This document shows positions 1 through 9,250 of a DNA stretch of 64,000 nucleotides, in pieces. The position numbers and the translations under genes were made by a program. Position 1 is the first letter of the stretch. Each line of letters begins with the position of its first letter. The stretch lies in NCBI RefSeq assembly GCF_021740465.1, contig NZ_JAIOZR010000008.1:1-64000 (forward strand). Reading direction: 5' to 3'. Source of the DNA: Chlorobium sp. (lineage in GTDB: Bacteria; Bacteroidota; Chlorobiia; Chlorobiales; Chlorobiaceae). The notes below the pieces were generated by a model. That model ran no database searches. It saw only the letters and a list, made by a program, of their open reading frames with translations, and had not been told where the DNA came from.

Positions 1-73
1 CTCCTCTGATCGCCTCAAGCGCCACTTTGGCCTTGAATTGTGCCGTAAAACTTTTGCGGTGCTTTTCGCTCAT
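1..73 (-). CDS. IS3-family transposase OrfA, N-terminal fragment
   Basis: Twenty-four codons are visible on the minus strand from the ATG at 73. The peptide begins MSEKHRKSFTAQFKAKVALE, the typical N-terminus of an IS3-type OrfA helix-turn-helix protein, which binds the element's ends and starts transposition together with the OrfB integrase. The gene continues beyond the left edge, so neither the rest of OrfA nor OrfB can be judged and it is unknown whether the copy is intact. The family call rests on the well-known RRKFTAEFKAKVALEA-like pattern. Confidence 0.7.
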   Translation of the reverse strand, partial: MSEKHRKSFTAQFKAKVALEAIRG

Positions 74-139
74 ATCTTGTCCCTTTTTTGGGCAAGTTAC
101 CACCTTAAACCTTTGTTTGAAAATCCGGGTCCACTATAG
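1..139 (-). mobile_element. End of an IS3-family insertion sequence, cut by the window edge
   Basis: The first ~139 bases hold the upstream end of an insertion sequence: the beginning of a transposase gene reading off the left edge, followed by ~65 bp of non-coding end sequence that finishes near a gtccactata stretch. The exact terminal base cannot be fixed because the other end lies outside the window and no target duplication can be compared. The gnd ribosome-binding site starts only ~30 bp beyond, so the element sits directly in the upstream region of the gnd-zwf pair. The IS3 assignment is inferred from the transposase N-terminus. Confidence 0.65.
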
Positions 140-184
140 TTTTTATTCAGGGGCCACTTCCGACAATTTTCAGGAAGAATCGCA

Positions 185-1084
185 GTGAATACGGCTTTTA
201 TCGGCCTCGGAAAGATGGGGTTCAACATGGTCGAGCATCTGCTCGAACTGGACAGAAAAGTTGCGGTTTATGATCTTTCGCGGGCCGCTGTCGAGACGCT
301 TGCCCGGAAAGGGGCTGAACCGGCATATTCCCTGGAACAGCTTGTTCGTAGCGTGCAGCATCCGCGTGTAGTCTGGTTGATGGTTCCGGCAGGAAATCCC
401 GTTGATGAGGTGCTGGCTTTGCTTCTGCCCTTTCTGGAGCGGGGAGATATTGTTGTTGATGGAGGAAACTCGCACTATGCCGATTCGGTACAGAGAGCCG
501 ATCGTCTGCTTGAGCGTGGGATCCGTTTTCTTGATGCCGGAACCAGCGGGGGGCTCGATGGCGCCCGGCACGGCGCATGCATCATGGTGGGTGGCGATCG
601 TGACGCATACCTCACCGTTGAGCCGTTGCTTGAAGCGCTCTGTGTTCCGGGCGGTTACGGGTATATGGGCCGGTCCGGATCCGGGCATTACGTGAAAATG
701 GTGCATAACGGCATCGAGTACGGAATGATGCAGGCCATGGGAGAGGGCTTCGATCTGCTTGAATCGAGTGGTTTCGATCTCGACCATGCCGAAGTTGCCC
801 GTGTATGGTCAAACGGTTCGGTAATCCGGGGATGGCTTATGGAACTTGCCGCCAGGGCTTTCGAAAAAGACGCAAAACTCGGCTATCTGGCCGGGAACAT
901 AGCTGATTCGGGAGAGGGCCGTTGGACGGTTGAAACGGCGCTTGACCGGCAGGTGTCGATACCGGTTATTGCAGCGTCGCTTTTCAGGCGCTACCGGTCA
1001 CGCAGCGAAAGTAATTTTTCCGACAAAGTTGTTGCCGCCCTTCGCCACGAATTCGGCGGACACGGTTTTACGTCCGAACGGTAA
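185..1084 (+). CDS. gnd: 6-phosphogluconate dehydrogenase, decarboxylating (short form)
   Basis: This gene encodes 299 residues and makes ribulose 5-phosphate, CO2 and NAD(P)H from 6-phosphogluconate in the cytosolic oxidative pentose phosphate pathway. The Rossmann motif GLGKMG lies at residues 8-13, followed by DGGNSHY, DAGTSGG and the [10 protein letters not shown] segment carrying the catalytic lysine. At ~300 residues it is the short form (GndA/YqeC-like), which lacks the long C-terminal domain of the ~470-residue enzyme. The start is the GTG at 185, preceded by an AGGAA Shine-Dalgarno at 171-176. zwf follows after 13 bases, so the two are probably cotranscribed. An IS end lies just upstream and may have replaced or altered the native promoter. 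Confidence 0.93.
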   Translation: MNTAFIGLGKMGFNMVEHLLELDRKVAVYDLSRAAVETLARKGAEPAYSLEQLVRSVQHPRVVWLMVPAGNPVDEVLALLLPFLERGDIVVDGGNSHYADSVQRADRLLERGIRFLDAGTSGGLDGARHGACIMVGGDRDAYLTVEPLLEALCVPGGYGYMGRSGSGHYVKMVHNGIEYGMMQAMGEGFDLLESSGFDLDHAEVARVWSNGSVIRGWLMELAARAFEKDAKLGYLAGNIADSGEGRWTVETALDRQVSIPVIAASLFRRYRSRSESNFSDKVVAALRHEFGGHGFTSER

Positions 1085-1097
1085 CCGGGAGCAGAGC

Positions 1098-2540
1098 ATG
1101 CTTGAAGATGCGGTAAATTTTACCATTGTGCTGTTCGGCGCCAACAGCGATCTGGCGGTGCGCAAACTCTATCCTTCCCTCTATCAGCTTGCCCGCTGGG
1201 GGCATCTGCCCGGCGCATACCGCATCATCGGAGTCAGCCGCAACGACCTTTCCCACAAAGAGTACCGGTTACAGGTAGGCGAAAAAATACGTTCCTTTTC
1301 GCCTGGAACCATAGACGACGAGGTTCATTTTGCGGCGTTTTCCGGCAGACTCTTTCACGTGAAGGTGGACCTCGAGCGCATAGAGGGCTACTACAGGCTC
1401 CAGAAGGAGATCATGGATGTTGCCGGGGAACCCGGTGTCTGCAGCCACCTGCTGTTTTATCTTTCGACACCTCCGGCACTCGCTCCGCTCATCGTCCGTA
1501 ATCTCAGGGAAGCGGGACTTGGCGGCAAAGGGATGAGCTGCACCGGATGGAGGAAAATCATCGTCGAGAAGCCCTACGGTAGCGACCTGAAAACCGCCGG
1601 GGAGCTCAATACCGTGATCGGTTCCGTTTTCAATGAAGACCAGATTTTCCGTATAGACCACTATCTCGGGAAGGAGACCGTACAGAACATTCTGGTGTTC
1701 AGGTTTTCCAACGGCATATTCGAGCCGCTCTGGAACCGTCACCACATTGCCGGCGTGGAAATTACCATCGCGGAGAATTTCGGTATACGCGACCGGGGAG
1801 CTTTTTATGAAAAGGCCGGATTGCTCAGGGATATTATCCAGAACCATGGTCTGCAACTGCTTGCTTCCGTCGCCATGGAGCCTCCGGTGGATCTGTCCGC
1901 TGATGCCGTGCGCGATGAAAAGGCCAAAGTGCTCCGCTCGATCCGCCTCGTTACTCCCGAAACGGTGGACCGGTCGGTGGTTCTCGGGCAATATGAAGGA
2001 TACCGGAGAGAAAAGCAGGTCGATCCCGGTTCCCGAACCGAGACGTTCGCCGCAGTGCGGTTTTTAGTCGACAACTGGCGCTGGAAAGGTGTTCCTTTTC
2101 TGATAAGGGCGGGAAAGAGCCTTGCCGAAACCGTTACCGAGATTGTCATAACCTTTGCCTGTCCTCCGCAGAATTTTTTCGGTCCTGCCGAAAGCTGCAG
2201 CTATACAGCCAATCAGGTGATTCTGCGGATTCAGCCGGAAGAGACCATTGCCATCCGTTTCGGTGTGAAACGTCCCGGGGAGTCGGTCATTACCGATCCG
2301 GTCTACATGCGGTTCGATTACCGGGATTCGTTTTCCCAGCCCGGCATGACTCCTTATCATCGTTTGCTGCTCGATGCGCTCGACGGCAATCAGATGAACT
2401 TCATCCGTCAGGACAGCGTGGAATACTCCTGGGCGATTATCGATGCCATAAGGAATTGCATGGCAGGCAGAATGCCGGACGTTTATCCGGCAGGTTCATG
2501 GGGACCGCCCGAAGCAGGCGGGCTCAAGGGAGCGATATAA
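1098..2540 (+). CDS. zwf: Glucose-6-phosphate 1-dehydrogenase
   Basis: The 480-residue enzyme oxidises glucose 6-phosphate to 6-phosphogluconolactone with NAD(P)+, the entry step of the oxidative pentose phosphate pathway. It shows the N-terminal dinucleotide motif [13 protein letters not shown] (canonical GASGDLA), the EKPYGSD segment, and the substrate/catalytic motif RIDHYLGKE at about residue 185. The frame is open further upstream, but that part overlaps gnd; the ATG at 1098, 13 bases after the gnd stop, gives a protein of normal length. The 3' end overlaps pgl on the opposite strand by 17 bp. Confidence 0.95.
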   Translation: MLEDAVNFTIVLFGANSDLAVRKLYPSLYQLARWGHLPGAYRIIGVSRNDLSHKEYRLQVGEKIRSFSPGTIDDEVHFAAFSGRLFHVKVDLERIEGYYRLQKEIMDVAGEPGVCSHLLFYLSTPPALAPLIVRNLREAGLGGKGMSCTGWRKIIVEKPYGSDLKTAGELNTVIGSVFNEDQIFRIDHYLGKETVQNILVFRFSNGIFEPLWNRHHIAGVEITIAENFGIRDRGAFYEKAGLLRDIIQNHGLQLLASVAMEPPVDLSADAVRDEKAKVLRSIRLVTPETVDRSVVLGQYEGYRREKQVDPGSRTETFAAVRFLVDNWRWKGVPFLIRAGKSLAETVTEIVITFACPPQNFFGPAESCSYTANQVILRIQPEETIAIRFGVKRPGESVITDPVYMRFDYRDSFSQPGMTPYHRLLLDALDGNQMNFIRQDSVEYSWAIIDAIRNCMAGRMPDVYPAGSWGPPEAGGLKGAI

Positions 2541-3345
2541 ACCAGAATAGCCTGCCGCTGCGAGGTTTGACCATTCCTGCCGGGAGGGAAGAAGGAGCCT
2601 TGCCGGCTCTGATCGCTTCTGCAAGCACAGCCCGTTTTTCTCCTGCGGTAAAGAACAGTATGGTTTCAGAGTGGTTGATGAGGGGCAGGGTCAAGGTCAG
2701 CCGGGGCACCCTGGGGTTCGCCTGCGGAGCTTTCACCGCTACGACGAGACGTTGCGGTTCGTTCAGGGTTTCGGGATCGTCAGGGAACAGCGAGGCGGTA
2801 TGACCGTCTTCGCCGAGACCGAGTACCATGAGGTCGAAAACGGGTGTTTTCCGGAATGTTCCTGTGTCCCTGCAGCCTGAAACGGTACGGATGGTTTCCT
2901 CATACGCTTTCGCAGTTTCTTCCGGATTCGCTCCATTGCATGGCATCCTGAATATATGGTCTGGTGCAATGCCCGATGCATCAAGCAGGGTTTCCTTCGC
3001 CATTAGGTAGTTGCTGTCCGGATGGTCTGGTGGAACGCATCGCTCATCTCCCCAGAAAACAAGGGTTTTGTGCCATGGCATGCGGATCAGGTCTTCCTGC
3101 ACTCTTTCCGCATATACCGGTTCCGGACAGGCGGGAACCGGTATGTCGTGAAGGCGCATCAGTTGCGCTTCCACACCGGCGGCAAGTTTCCGGTAGAGCA
3201 TTCGGGGCGAACGCCCCCCCGAAAGTACGAAGGTGAACCTTCCCCGAGAGGCGACTGCCCGCCAGGCTTCGCTGATGATGATTGCCGCGGCATGTCCGGC
3301 GACTTCCGGCTCGCTTCCGGCAAAGAAAGAGGCGGTTGTATTCAT
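2524..3345 (-). CDS. pgl: 6-phosphogluconolactonase
   Basis: This 273-residue SugarP_isomerase-type protein hydrolyses 6-phosphogluconolactone between the Zwf and Gnd steps. The N-terminal [17 protein letters not shown] segment and the [18 protein letters not shown] motif are family hallmarks, as is [13 protein letters not shown] with its catalytic histidine. I chose the ATG at 3345, with GAGAAG upstream, over a TTG 15 bases earlier. The gene is convergent to zwf and its last 17 bases overlap it, so the three enzymes of the oxidative branch sit together but pgl is transcribed separately from gnd-zwf. Confidence 0.92.
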   Translation of the reverse strand: MNTTASFFAGSEPEVAGHAAAIIISEAWRAVASRGRFTFVLSGGRSPRMLYRKLAAGVEAQLMRLHDIPVPACPEPVYAERVQEDLIRMPWHKTLVFWGDERCVPPDHPDSNYLMAKETLLDASGIAPDHIFRMPCNGANPEETAKAYEETIRTVSGCRDTGTFRKTPVFDLMVLGLGEDGHTASLFPDDPETLNEPQRLVVAVKAPQANPRVPRLTLTLPLINHSETILFFTAGEKRAVLAEAIRAGKAPSSLPAGMVKPRSGRLFWFISLP

Positions 3346-3479
3346 GATTTTTCTTCTCAATCTGAAAGTATGCTATATCCCTTTCCTGACTTCTGACTCC
3401 CGGTTCCTGCCATTTTGTCATCGTGGAGATGGAGCGCTATTTTTGTGTATCAGTTATTATGCAATAAACAAAACAATTC

Positions 3480-4160
3480 ATGCCTCTTAACGACGGTTAT
3501 GGCGTACTTGCAGGAACACTGCACACTTATGCATGCGATCGTGCTCACCGTGACGGCGAGTATTACCATTGCAATCTCAACGTCAAGGCCGGTCCGTTCA
3601 TTTACCGTTGCCCGGTTGACCTTGACAGTAAAAAAACATCCGACGGGATCCAGTGGAGGGTTGTGGAGCTCGGCAGAACCGAGCTTAAGGGCGTTGTCGG
3701 TTTCAGGGATGGATGGCATGCACTTCGCTCAAATAACCGTTCCGGAGCACTTGACTACTACCGTTCGGAGGAGCTGAAGCCCACCGGAACATGTATTCCC
3801 GCCTCCGGACAGGTTGCCGAAGAGGTTATGCCTGACCATGGAGCCGATTATTGCGCTCCATGGAGATTCGGAACCGGCAATGCGGCATTCCGTGATCTCG
3901 AGCCTCTCCTGAAACATGTCCGGAGGGTCTATGTGTTCGGTGAACCCTTCAGAACAGGCAGAGGGGTGCATAATATTCATCAGAACCAGGGCGATCCGCC
4001 CGGAAGCCGGTGGCATCGGGAGAACGGTTCATGGCAGGACGGCTGCGTCGTTGCCGAGCGCTGGAACCATACGATGGCGGCATTTCTCTGCAAATTCAAG
4101 ACCCAGCGGTTTCTCACGAATGAAGAACCGTCGCATTCAGGATTTCGGGTGCAGCCATAG
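3480..4160 (+). CDS. DUF2278 family (YukJ-like) protein
   Basis: The 226-residue protein has the signatures of DUF2278/YukJ: an N-terminal YGVLAGTLHTY segment and the C-terminal block HNIHQNQGDPPGS followed by ENGSWQDG and FLCKFKTQ. The biochemical function of this family is not established; its N-terminal part resembles beta-rich folds seen in phosphoesterase-linked proteins, but that is speculative. No signal peptide or membrane segment is visible, so it is probably cytosolic. The gene stands alone: pgl lies divergently 134 bp upstream and the next gene starts 286 bp downstream. No clear Shine-Dalgarno precedes the ATG. Confidence 0.8.
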   Translation: MPLNDGYGVLAGTLHTYACDRAHRDGEYYHCNLNVKAGPFIYRCPVDLDSKKTSDGIQWRVVELGRTELKGVVGFRDGWHALRSNNRSGALDYYRSEELKPTGTCIPASGQVAEEVMPDHGADYCAPWRFGTGNAAFRDLEPLLKHVRRVYVFGEPFRTGRGVHNIHQNQGDPPGSRWHRENGSWQDGCVVAERWNHTMAAFLCKFKTQRFLTNEEPSHSGFRVQP

Positions 4161-4446
4161 TCGGTGCCGCCAAAGAGAGTTTCACCCGAAAAACCCCGGT
4201 GTCGAATTGTCCGATAGGGGTAGCCGGGGGGTGAGGGTGTGACGTAACGTTTATTTTGCATAAAGGTTACCGTTTACGGTTGCGGTATGTCGATGCCTTG
4301 TGTAACTTGCGTGGGAACGAAAACATGTTTTTTGCTGCTTTGCAGCAACAACTGATTTCCGGGGGAGAAGGTTTCCCTTTGCAATGGGACTCCCTGTATG
4401 TTTCGGGAATCGCATTTTCAACTTTAACTATTATACGGAGAATACC
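4161..4446. other. 286-bp intergenic region with a short perfect hairpin
   Basis: No open reading frame of convincing composition lies here. The stretch contains a perfect 7-bp stem with a 3-base loop at 4332-4348 (TTGCTGC/GCAGCAA) about 100 bp ahead of the next start codon. It has no T-run on either strand, so it is not an intrinsic terminator. It might be part of a leader for the downstream membrane-protein gene; nothing further can be supported. Confidence 0.4.
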
Positions 4447-5103
4447 ATGGCTGCTTTTGATTACGGACAAAAAGTCGATCCGCAGCTTTTTGACAGACAC
4501 CTCAACGCAACCCTTACGATCAACGTGCAGGATTATATCAGGAAAGGTTGGGAAATGTTCAAGGAGCATATCGGAGAGTTCGTCGGCTTCACGCTGATTA
4601 TTTTCGTTGTTTCCGCACTCAGTTCAAAATTCGATTTCGCCGGTTCTCTTGTTTTTTCAGCGCTTGCGGCGCCTTTTTATGCCGGATACGGCATTGCCGC
4701 TTTCCGGCTTGCAAGCGGGCAGGCGTTTCAGTTCGGCGATTTTTTCAAGGGGTTCAACTATTTTCTGCCTCTTTTTCTTGCCGGTCTGGCAAGCGGCATT
4801 CTGGTCAGTATCGGTTTCGTGCTGCTGATAATTCCCGGTATCTACCTTGCCGTGGGGTACATGTTTACCACATTTCTCATTGTGGATTATCGCATGGAGT
4901 TCTGGGATGCCATGGAGACGAGTCGTAAAATCATCTCAAAAAACTGGTTCGCCTTTTTCGGTTTCGCCTTTGCCCTGTTTGCCGTGAACCTCGTCGGAGT
5001 GCTCGCTCTCGGCGTAGGACTTCTGGTAAGCGTTCCTGTAACCGCATGTGCCGCGGCGATAGCCTACAAGGAGCTTATCGGCCTGTACTCGAGCGAGTGG
5101 TAA
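4447..5103 (+). CDS. Integral membrane protein, unknown function
   Basis: This gene encodes 218 residues. After a hydrophilic N-terminus of ~45 residues come about six hydrophobic segments (roughly 47-60, 65-85, 108-130, 133-155, 170-195 and 195-215), with a PGIYLAVGYMF stretch and a final YKELIGLY motif. This resembles the DUF4013/DUF975-type polytopic proteins related to glycerophosphodiester phosphodiesterase membrane domains, but I cannot name a function. The frame is open to 4384, yet the ATG at 4447 is chosen because ACGGAGA lies 7-13 bases upstream. It is followed after 84 bp by a SIMPL-domain gene on the same strand. Confidence 0.7.
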   Translation: MAAFDYGQKVDPQLFDRHLNATLTINVQDYIRKGWEMFKEHIGEFVGFTLIIFVVSALSSKFDFAGSLVFSALAAPFYAGYGIAAFRLASGQAFQFGDFFKGFNYFLPLFLAGLASGILVSIGFVLLIIPGIYLAVGYMFTTFLIVDYRMEFWDAMETSRKIISKNWFAFFGFAFALFAVNLVGVLALGVGLLVSVPVTACAAAIAYKELIGLYSSEW

Positions 5104-5187
5104 CATTCCTCGCAACGGTGAAGTGCAGGTTTCCCTGGGGAAGATCGTCACAGGAGTTATCGGGTAATCAAAACAGATGCTGACCAT

Positions 5188-5916
5188 ATGAAACCCTTCA
5201 ACCTGCTTTTTTTTGCGCTTTATTGTTTTGTACTTTTCCCGGCGTTCTCGACCGATGTTCGTGCCGATGAGAACCAGATTGTCGTCGGGGCATCCGGCAA
5301 GGTTTCAGTGAAGCCCGACATGGCGGAGTTCGGAGCACTTGTGAAATCCGTAGCGAAGAACGCCGACCAGGCTGCCGCACGTACCGCTGAAAAGTACCGT
5401 GCGGTGCAGCAGGCTCTCCGCCAGGCGGGGATACCTGCCGAAGATGCCCCAACCGCAAGTTTTACCGTCTCTCCCCAGTGGGAATGGAACCAGTCGCAGG
5501 GAAAGAATGTCCTGAACGGCTACTCGGCACGGCATCTCATCATGGTCAAGGTCCGCAACCTTTCGCTCGCCGGCAAAGCTGTCGATGCGGCGGTTCAGGC
5601 GGGTGCCGATGAAGTACAGCAGATCACCTTCAGGTCGAGCAGGTACGACGCCCTGCGCCGTCAGGCTCTTTCGGTTGCAGTTGCAAACGCGCGAGGGGAT
5701 GCTGAAATCATGGCTAAAGCTGCAGGCGGACGTCTCGGAGGGCTGATCGAGCTGAGCGTCGGCCAGCCGATATACAGACCCTCTCCGGCAATGGATATGA
5801 TGGCCATGAAAGCGGCAGCACCTGAAGCAGCCCCGACCGAAATCGCTCCTTCCGAGGAGGATATTGTTGTCAATGTAAGCTCACGGTGGCGTTTTCTTGG
5901 TGCTTCGGCTCGCTGA
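5188..5916 (+). CDS. Periplasmic SIMPL-domain (DUF541) protein
   Basis: The 242-residue protein starts with a signal peptide (residues 1-26, cleavage probably after VRA) and then shows the DUF541/SIMPL pattern: VGASGKVSVKPDMAEFG, a central SPQWEWNQSQG segment, GYSARHLIMVKVRNL, and the helix AVANARGDAEIMAKAAG. SIMPL proteins (YggE, BP26) are secreted beta-rich oligomers implicated in oxidative-stress tolerance, with no agreed biochemistry. The C-terminus is alanine-rich (AAPEAAPTEIAPSEED). The neighbouring genes are membrane or envelope proteins, consistent with an envelope role. Confidence 0.85.
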   Translation: MKPFNLLFFALYCFVLFPAFSTDVRADENQIVVGASGKVSVKPDMAEFGALVKSVAKNADQAAARTAEKYRAVQQALRQAGIPAEDAPTASFTVSPQWEWNQSQGKNVLNGYSARHLIMVKVRNLSLAGKAVDAAVQAGADEVQQITFRSSRYDALRRQALSVAVANARGDAEIMAKAAGGRLGGLIELSVGQPIYRPSPAMDMMAMKAAAPEAAPTEIAPSEEDIVVNVSSRWRFLGASAR

Positions 5917-5957
5917 ACAGGCGGTAGCGTTTATTCCTCTTTGCCGTGGAGGTGCTG

Positions 5958-6548
5958 ATGAAAAAACAGATACTTGACCGTTATGAAAAGAGTTCCGGAG
6001 GCAGCCTCATCATCGATGTTGCCGCACGGCGTATCGAAGATCTCTACGAGAACTTCGATAAAAGCGCACCCTATCACCGGAAGGATCTCGACGGGGACCT
6101 TGTGGCCTATATTACCGGATGTGTCCGTGAAATAGGCGCAAGAGAATTCGTCGTAAGATTTTCGATAGAGCATGAGCTTTCCGAAGAGCTTATGGCGATG
6201 GTGCGTGACGGTATGCACGCCTTTTTCATGTATCGGAAGGAGCTGGAATATATCGCCATGAAAAAAATGGTGAGAACATCGACTTTTCTCCTGGTAACCG
6301 GAATTCTCATTCTCGGTGTTTCGCTAAGGGTGAACCACCTTTTGGCCTCGTCCGGAAACATCTCTTTTCTGAACAGATTTTTTGCTGAAGGCCTTACCAT
6401 CGTCGCATGGGTTTCCATCTGGGAGGGGTTGGCCACCTTTCTTCTGAACTGGGCTCCCTATCTTTTCCGTACCCGTCTTTTTCAGCGAATCGCCCTTGCT
6501 CCCGTGCTTTTCCGGTTTGCCGGAGAGCGTGCCGAAAGCGTAACATGA
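5958..6548 (+). CDS. Conserved membrane protein, unknown function
   Basis: This 196-residue protein has a charged soluble N-terminal half (to about residue 105) and two hydrophobic segments near 110-125 and 142-165. I do not recognise a family with confidence. The acidic-basic N-terminal part (RYEKSSGGSLIIDVAARRIEDLYENFD) looks like a small cytosolic domain on a two-helix membrane anchor. The start is the ATG at 5958 because GGAGGT lies 6 bases upstream; a GTG at 5946 precedes that ribosome-binding site and is less likely. It lies 41 bp after the SIMPL gene, so an operon is plausible. Confidence 0.65.
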   Translation: MKKQILDRYEKSSGGSLIIDVAARRIEDLYENFDKSAPYHRKDLDGDLVAYITGCVREIGAREFVVRFSIEHELSEELMAMVRDGMHAFFMYRKELEYIAMKKMVRTSTFLLVTGILILGVSLRVNHLLASSGNISFLNRFFAEGLTIVAWVSIWEGLATFLLNWAPYLFRTRLFQRIALAPVLFRFAGERAESVT

Positions 6549-6822
6549 ACGCATTCCATGGCACCCAGGGTTGGAGCGTAAAGAAAAAAAGCCTATCTTT
6601 CACCTTGTTTTATGATTTGTATATGTGATTGATGCGTACCGGATTCCGGCATTGCCTGGCTTGTTTCGGCAGGCACCCGCTTTCAATTTTCCGGCTTCAG
6701 AAGGGCTGACCCATGCGTCCAGCATACTGATACCGGTTCCGGTTTCGTGCTATGTTATCGTTAAATTGTCAAAGAGCCGTTCACCCGGCAGGGTACGGCA
6801 TCAAACAACAGTGAGGTTGCTT

Positions 6823-7548
6823 ATGATCCGTCCGATCCTTATGCTTTTTTTTATGCTTGCGGTGCTTCCTGCACCAGGCCATGCATTCTCTTTCCAGCAG
6901 AATTCCTTTCGCAAACAGGTTCCCACTCTTTCCCGCTTTCCTGAACTCAGAAACAAGATCGATCAAAAGGTCCTCAATATGGCTCTTGCCGGTTACTACT
7001 CCCTTAAAGAGCAGGGCAAGGTTAACCGCGACGGCATTCTGACCGTGATCGATTTCAACAAGCCATCGGTAGACGAACGGCTTTTCGTGATCGATATAAA
7101 CCGCGGCAGGCTGCTTTATTCAGGTCTGGTCGCCCACGGAAGCGGCAGTGGAGATAACTTCGCCTACAGCTTTTCAAACTCGCCCGGTTCGCATAAAAGC
7201 AGTCTGGGATTCTATACGACGGGAACGACCTATGACGGCAAGCACGGCTATTCCCTCAGGCTTCAGGGTATGGAGCCTGGAATAAACGACATGGCGGAAT
7301 CGAGAAGCATCGTCATCCACGGAGCCGACTACGTTTCCTACGATTTTATCCGCCAGCACGGCCGCCTTGGCCGAAGCCAGGGATGTCCTGCGGTTTCGTT
7401 CGACAGTTTCCAGCATGTCATCGATCTCATCAAGGATGGAAGCTGTCTTTTCATCTACCACAGGGATGGAGCGTATACATCCCGTTCAAGCCTTGTCAAT
7501 CCGGATATTGCCGCTCTTCGGGTCAGTTTCGGCATTTCGGCATCATAA
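6823..7548 (+). CDS. Murein L,D-transpeptidase catalytic domain protein (YkuD_2 type)
   Basis: The 241-residue exported protein begins with a signal peptide (MIRPILMLFFMLAVLPAPGH) and carries a divergent L,D-transpeptidase domain. The catalytic pattern is visible as SIVIHGADYV (His 166) and GRSQGCPAVS (Cys 188). This matches the YkuD_2 family, which probably acts on periplasmic peptidoglycan stem peptides; its exact substrate is not well defined. I prefer the ATG at 6823, with GAGG upstream, over an open frame extending to 6625, because only this start yields a signal peptide. A second, unrelated L,D-transpeptidase starts 15 bp after its stop. Confidence 0.85.
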   Translation: MIRPILMLFFMLAVLPAPGHAFSFQQNSFRKQVPTLSRFPELRNKIDQKVLNMALAGYYSLKEQGKVNRDGILTVIDFNKPSVDERLFVIDINRGRLLYSGLVAHGSGSGDNFAYSFSNSPGSHKSSLGFYTTGTTYDGKHGYSLRLQGMEPGINDMAESRSIVIHGADYVSYDFIRQHGRLGRSQGCPAVSFDSFQHVIDLIKDGSCLFIYHRDGAYTSRSSLVNPDIAALRVSFGISAS

Positions 7549-7562
7549 TCATACGGTAACCC

Positions 7563-9245
7563 ATGGGGTTTTTCGTTTTTCTTCTTCTTCTGCTTGTTCC
7601 GGTTCAGGCCGTTCAGGCCGGGCCGACTCCCCTTAATAATCAGGCAGGAGCACGGAAAACCGCTTCAGCAGAGGGTACGCCCGGCAGTGCGATTGCAGAA
7701 CAGCTGCGATGTCATTTTGAAGATGCCGCTACGAGGCCGGGGAGTCGCGAACGGAAAATGCTCAACAAAGAGCTTGCCCGTTTTTATGCCGCTCGGGGTT
7801 ATCAGCCGGTATGGACAAAACCGTCAATGATTGCCGAACTGATCGAGGCCGCCCTCGAAGCCGAAAACGACGGTCTCATTCCTGAGGATTATCATATCAG
7901 GGAGATCAGGGGATTTTCCTCCCAACCGCCCGCCACTCCGGAACAGCAGGCGAAATATGATCTTCTGCTGAGTGACGCGTTTCTGACACTGGCCTATCAT
8001 CTGCGTTTCGGAAAAGTCGATCCGGTAAGTCTTGATCCGAACTGGAATCTTTCCGATCCTGTCCGTCGGTCTGCTCTGGAGTTCAGGCTGCAGGAGGCAA
8101 TCGCGGCCGGGCGGATCAAAACGGTGCTTGGTGAACTGCGTCCGCAGCACCGGAAATATCATGATCTGAAAAACGGTCTTGCCCGGTATCGCGCCATCGC
8201 CCGTGCCGGCGGCTGGGCGAAGATACCCGAGGGGGAGACATTCAGGCCGGGAACGAGAGATCATCGTATACCCCTGCTTCGAAAACGGCTTCAGGAGTCA
8301 GGAGACTTTCCCAGGCGGGTTGCCGACACGTCCAGCGTTTACACTTCCGTCATGGCTGATGCCGTCAGGCGCTACCAGAAGCGCAACGGACTCGAGTCCG
8401 ATGGCGTTGCCGGAAAGGCAACCGTCAGGGAACTCAATATTTCTGCGGAGGAGAGGGTCGATCAGATCCGTCTGAACCTTGAGCGTCATCGCTGGTTCAT
8501 CAGTGACCTCGAGCCTACCTACGTTCTGGTGAACATCGCCGGGTTCACCCTTCACTATGTTGAAAACGGCAGTTACCGCTGGAGTACCAGGGTTATCGTG
8601 GGCAAACCGTATCGGGAAACTCCGGTATTCAAGGCCGATATGCAGTATATAGTGCTTAACCCGGAGTGGGTGATTCCTCCAACCATTCTTGCCAAGGACG
8701 CCCTGCCGGCTATTCGCAAAAGCCGAAGCTATCTCGACCGGAAGCAGCTCAGGGTAATCGATTCGAAAGGACGGGTTGTAAATCCTTCGTCTATCAACTG
8801 GTCGCAGTATTCGGCTTCAAATTTTCCCTATCGTCTGCAGCAGTCTGCCGGAGATCACGGAGCGCTGGGACGTATCAAATTCATGATGCCCAACAAGCAC
8901 GTTATCTATCTGCACGATACCCCGACCAAAGACCTTTTTGAAAAAAGCACGCGAACGTTCAGTTCCGGCTGTATCAGGGTCGAGAATCCCCTCGATCTTG
9001 CCGAACTCGTGCTGCAGGATACCCTTCAATGGAGCCGCAGGAACATCGAGGCGGCTATCGGTACCGGAAAAACCGGTACAGTCAACCTGCCGCGAAGGAT
9101 TCCGGTTTTTCTGCTCTATCTGACAGCCGTTGCCGAAGGCGAAGAGATCTTTTTCCGTGAAGATGTCTACAGCCGAGACGGACGCCTTCTCAAGGCTCTC
9201 GATATGCCGGTTCCCGGTTACAAGGTCGAAAGTTGCGGATTTTAG
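7563..9245 (+). CDS. L,D-transpeptidase with peptidoglycan-binding domain (YcbB/LdtD type)
   Basis: This 560-residue exported enzyme forms 3-3 cross-links or modifies stem peptides in peptidoglycan. After a signal peptide (residues 1-20) comes the YcbB-type N-terminal scaffold with LARFYAARGYQPVW, then a peptidoglycan-binding domain at about 240-300 (RIPLLRKRLQESG ... AVRRYQKRNGLESDGVAGKAT). The YkuD catalytic domain lies at about 320-480, with MMPNKHVIYLHDTP and SSGCIRVENP (catalytic Cys 470). Its length and order match LdtD. It follows the YkuD_2 gene by 15 bp, suggesting one envelope transcription unit. The next gene starts five bases after its stop. Confidence 0.92.
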   Translation: MGFFVFLLLLLVPVQAVQAGPTPLNNQAGARKTASAEGTPGSAIAEQLRCHFEDAATRPGSRERKMLNKELARFYAARGYQPVWTKPSMIAELIEAALEAENDGLIPEDYHIREIRGFSSQPPATPEQQAKYDLLLSDAFLTLAYHLRFGKVDPVSLDPNWNLSDPVRRSALEFRLQEAIAAGRIKTVLGELRPQHRKYHDLKNGLARYRAIARAGGWAKIPEGETFRPGTRDHRIPLLRKRLQESGDFPRRVADTSSVYTSVMADAVRRYQKRNGLESDGVAGKATVRELNISAEERVDQIRLNLERHRWFISDLEPTYVLVNIAGFTLHYVENGSYRWSTRVIVGKPYRETPVFKADMQYIVLNPEWVIPPTILAKDALPAIRKSRSYLDRKQLRVIDSKGRVVNPSSINWSQYSASNFPYRLQQSAGDHGALGRIKFMMPNKHVIYLHDTPTKDLFEKSTRTFSSGCIRVENPLDLAELVLQDTLQWSRRNIEAAIGTGKTGTVNLPRRIPVFLLYLTAVAEGEEIFFREDVYSRDGRLLKALDMPVPGYKVESCGF

Positions 9246-9250
9246 CGCCG

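Noticed and set aside
930-1097. Upstream extension of zwf to 930
   Set aside because: This stretch lies entirely within gnd in another frame; the ATG at 1098 gives the normal enzyme length.
1351-1366. parS-like site TCTTTCACGTGAAGGT in zwf
   Set aside because: Only 12 of 16 positions match the ParB consensus and it lies inside a conserved coding sequence far from parAB; a chance TTCACGTGAA core is more likely.
4332-4348. Hairpin TTGCTGC/GCAGCAA as a terminator
   Set aside because: No T-run follows on either strand, and no gene ends close enough upstream.
6625-6822. Upstream extension of the first L,D-transpeptidase
   Set aside because: It lacks a signal peptide and ribosome-binding site; the ATG at 6823 has both.
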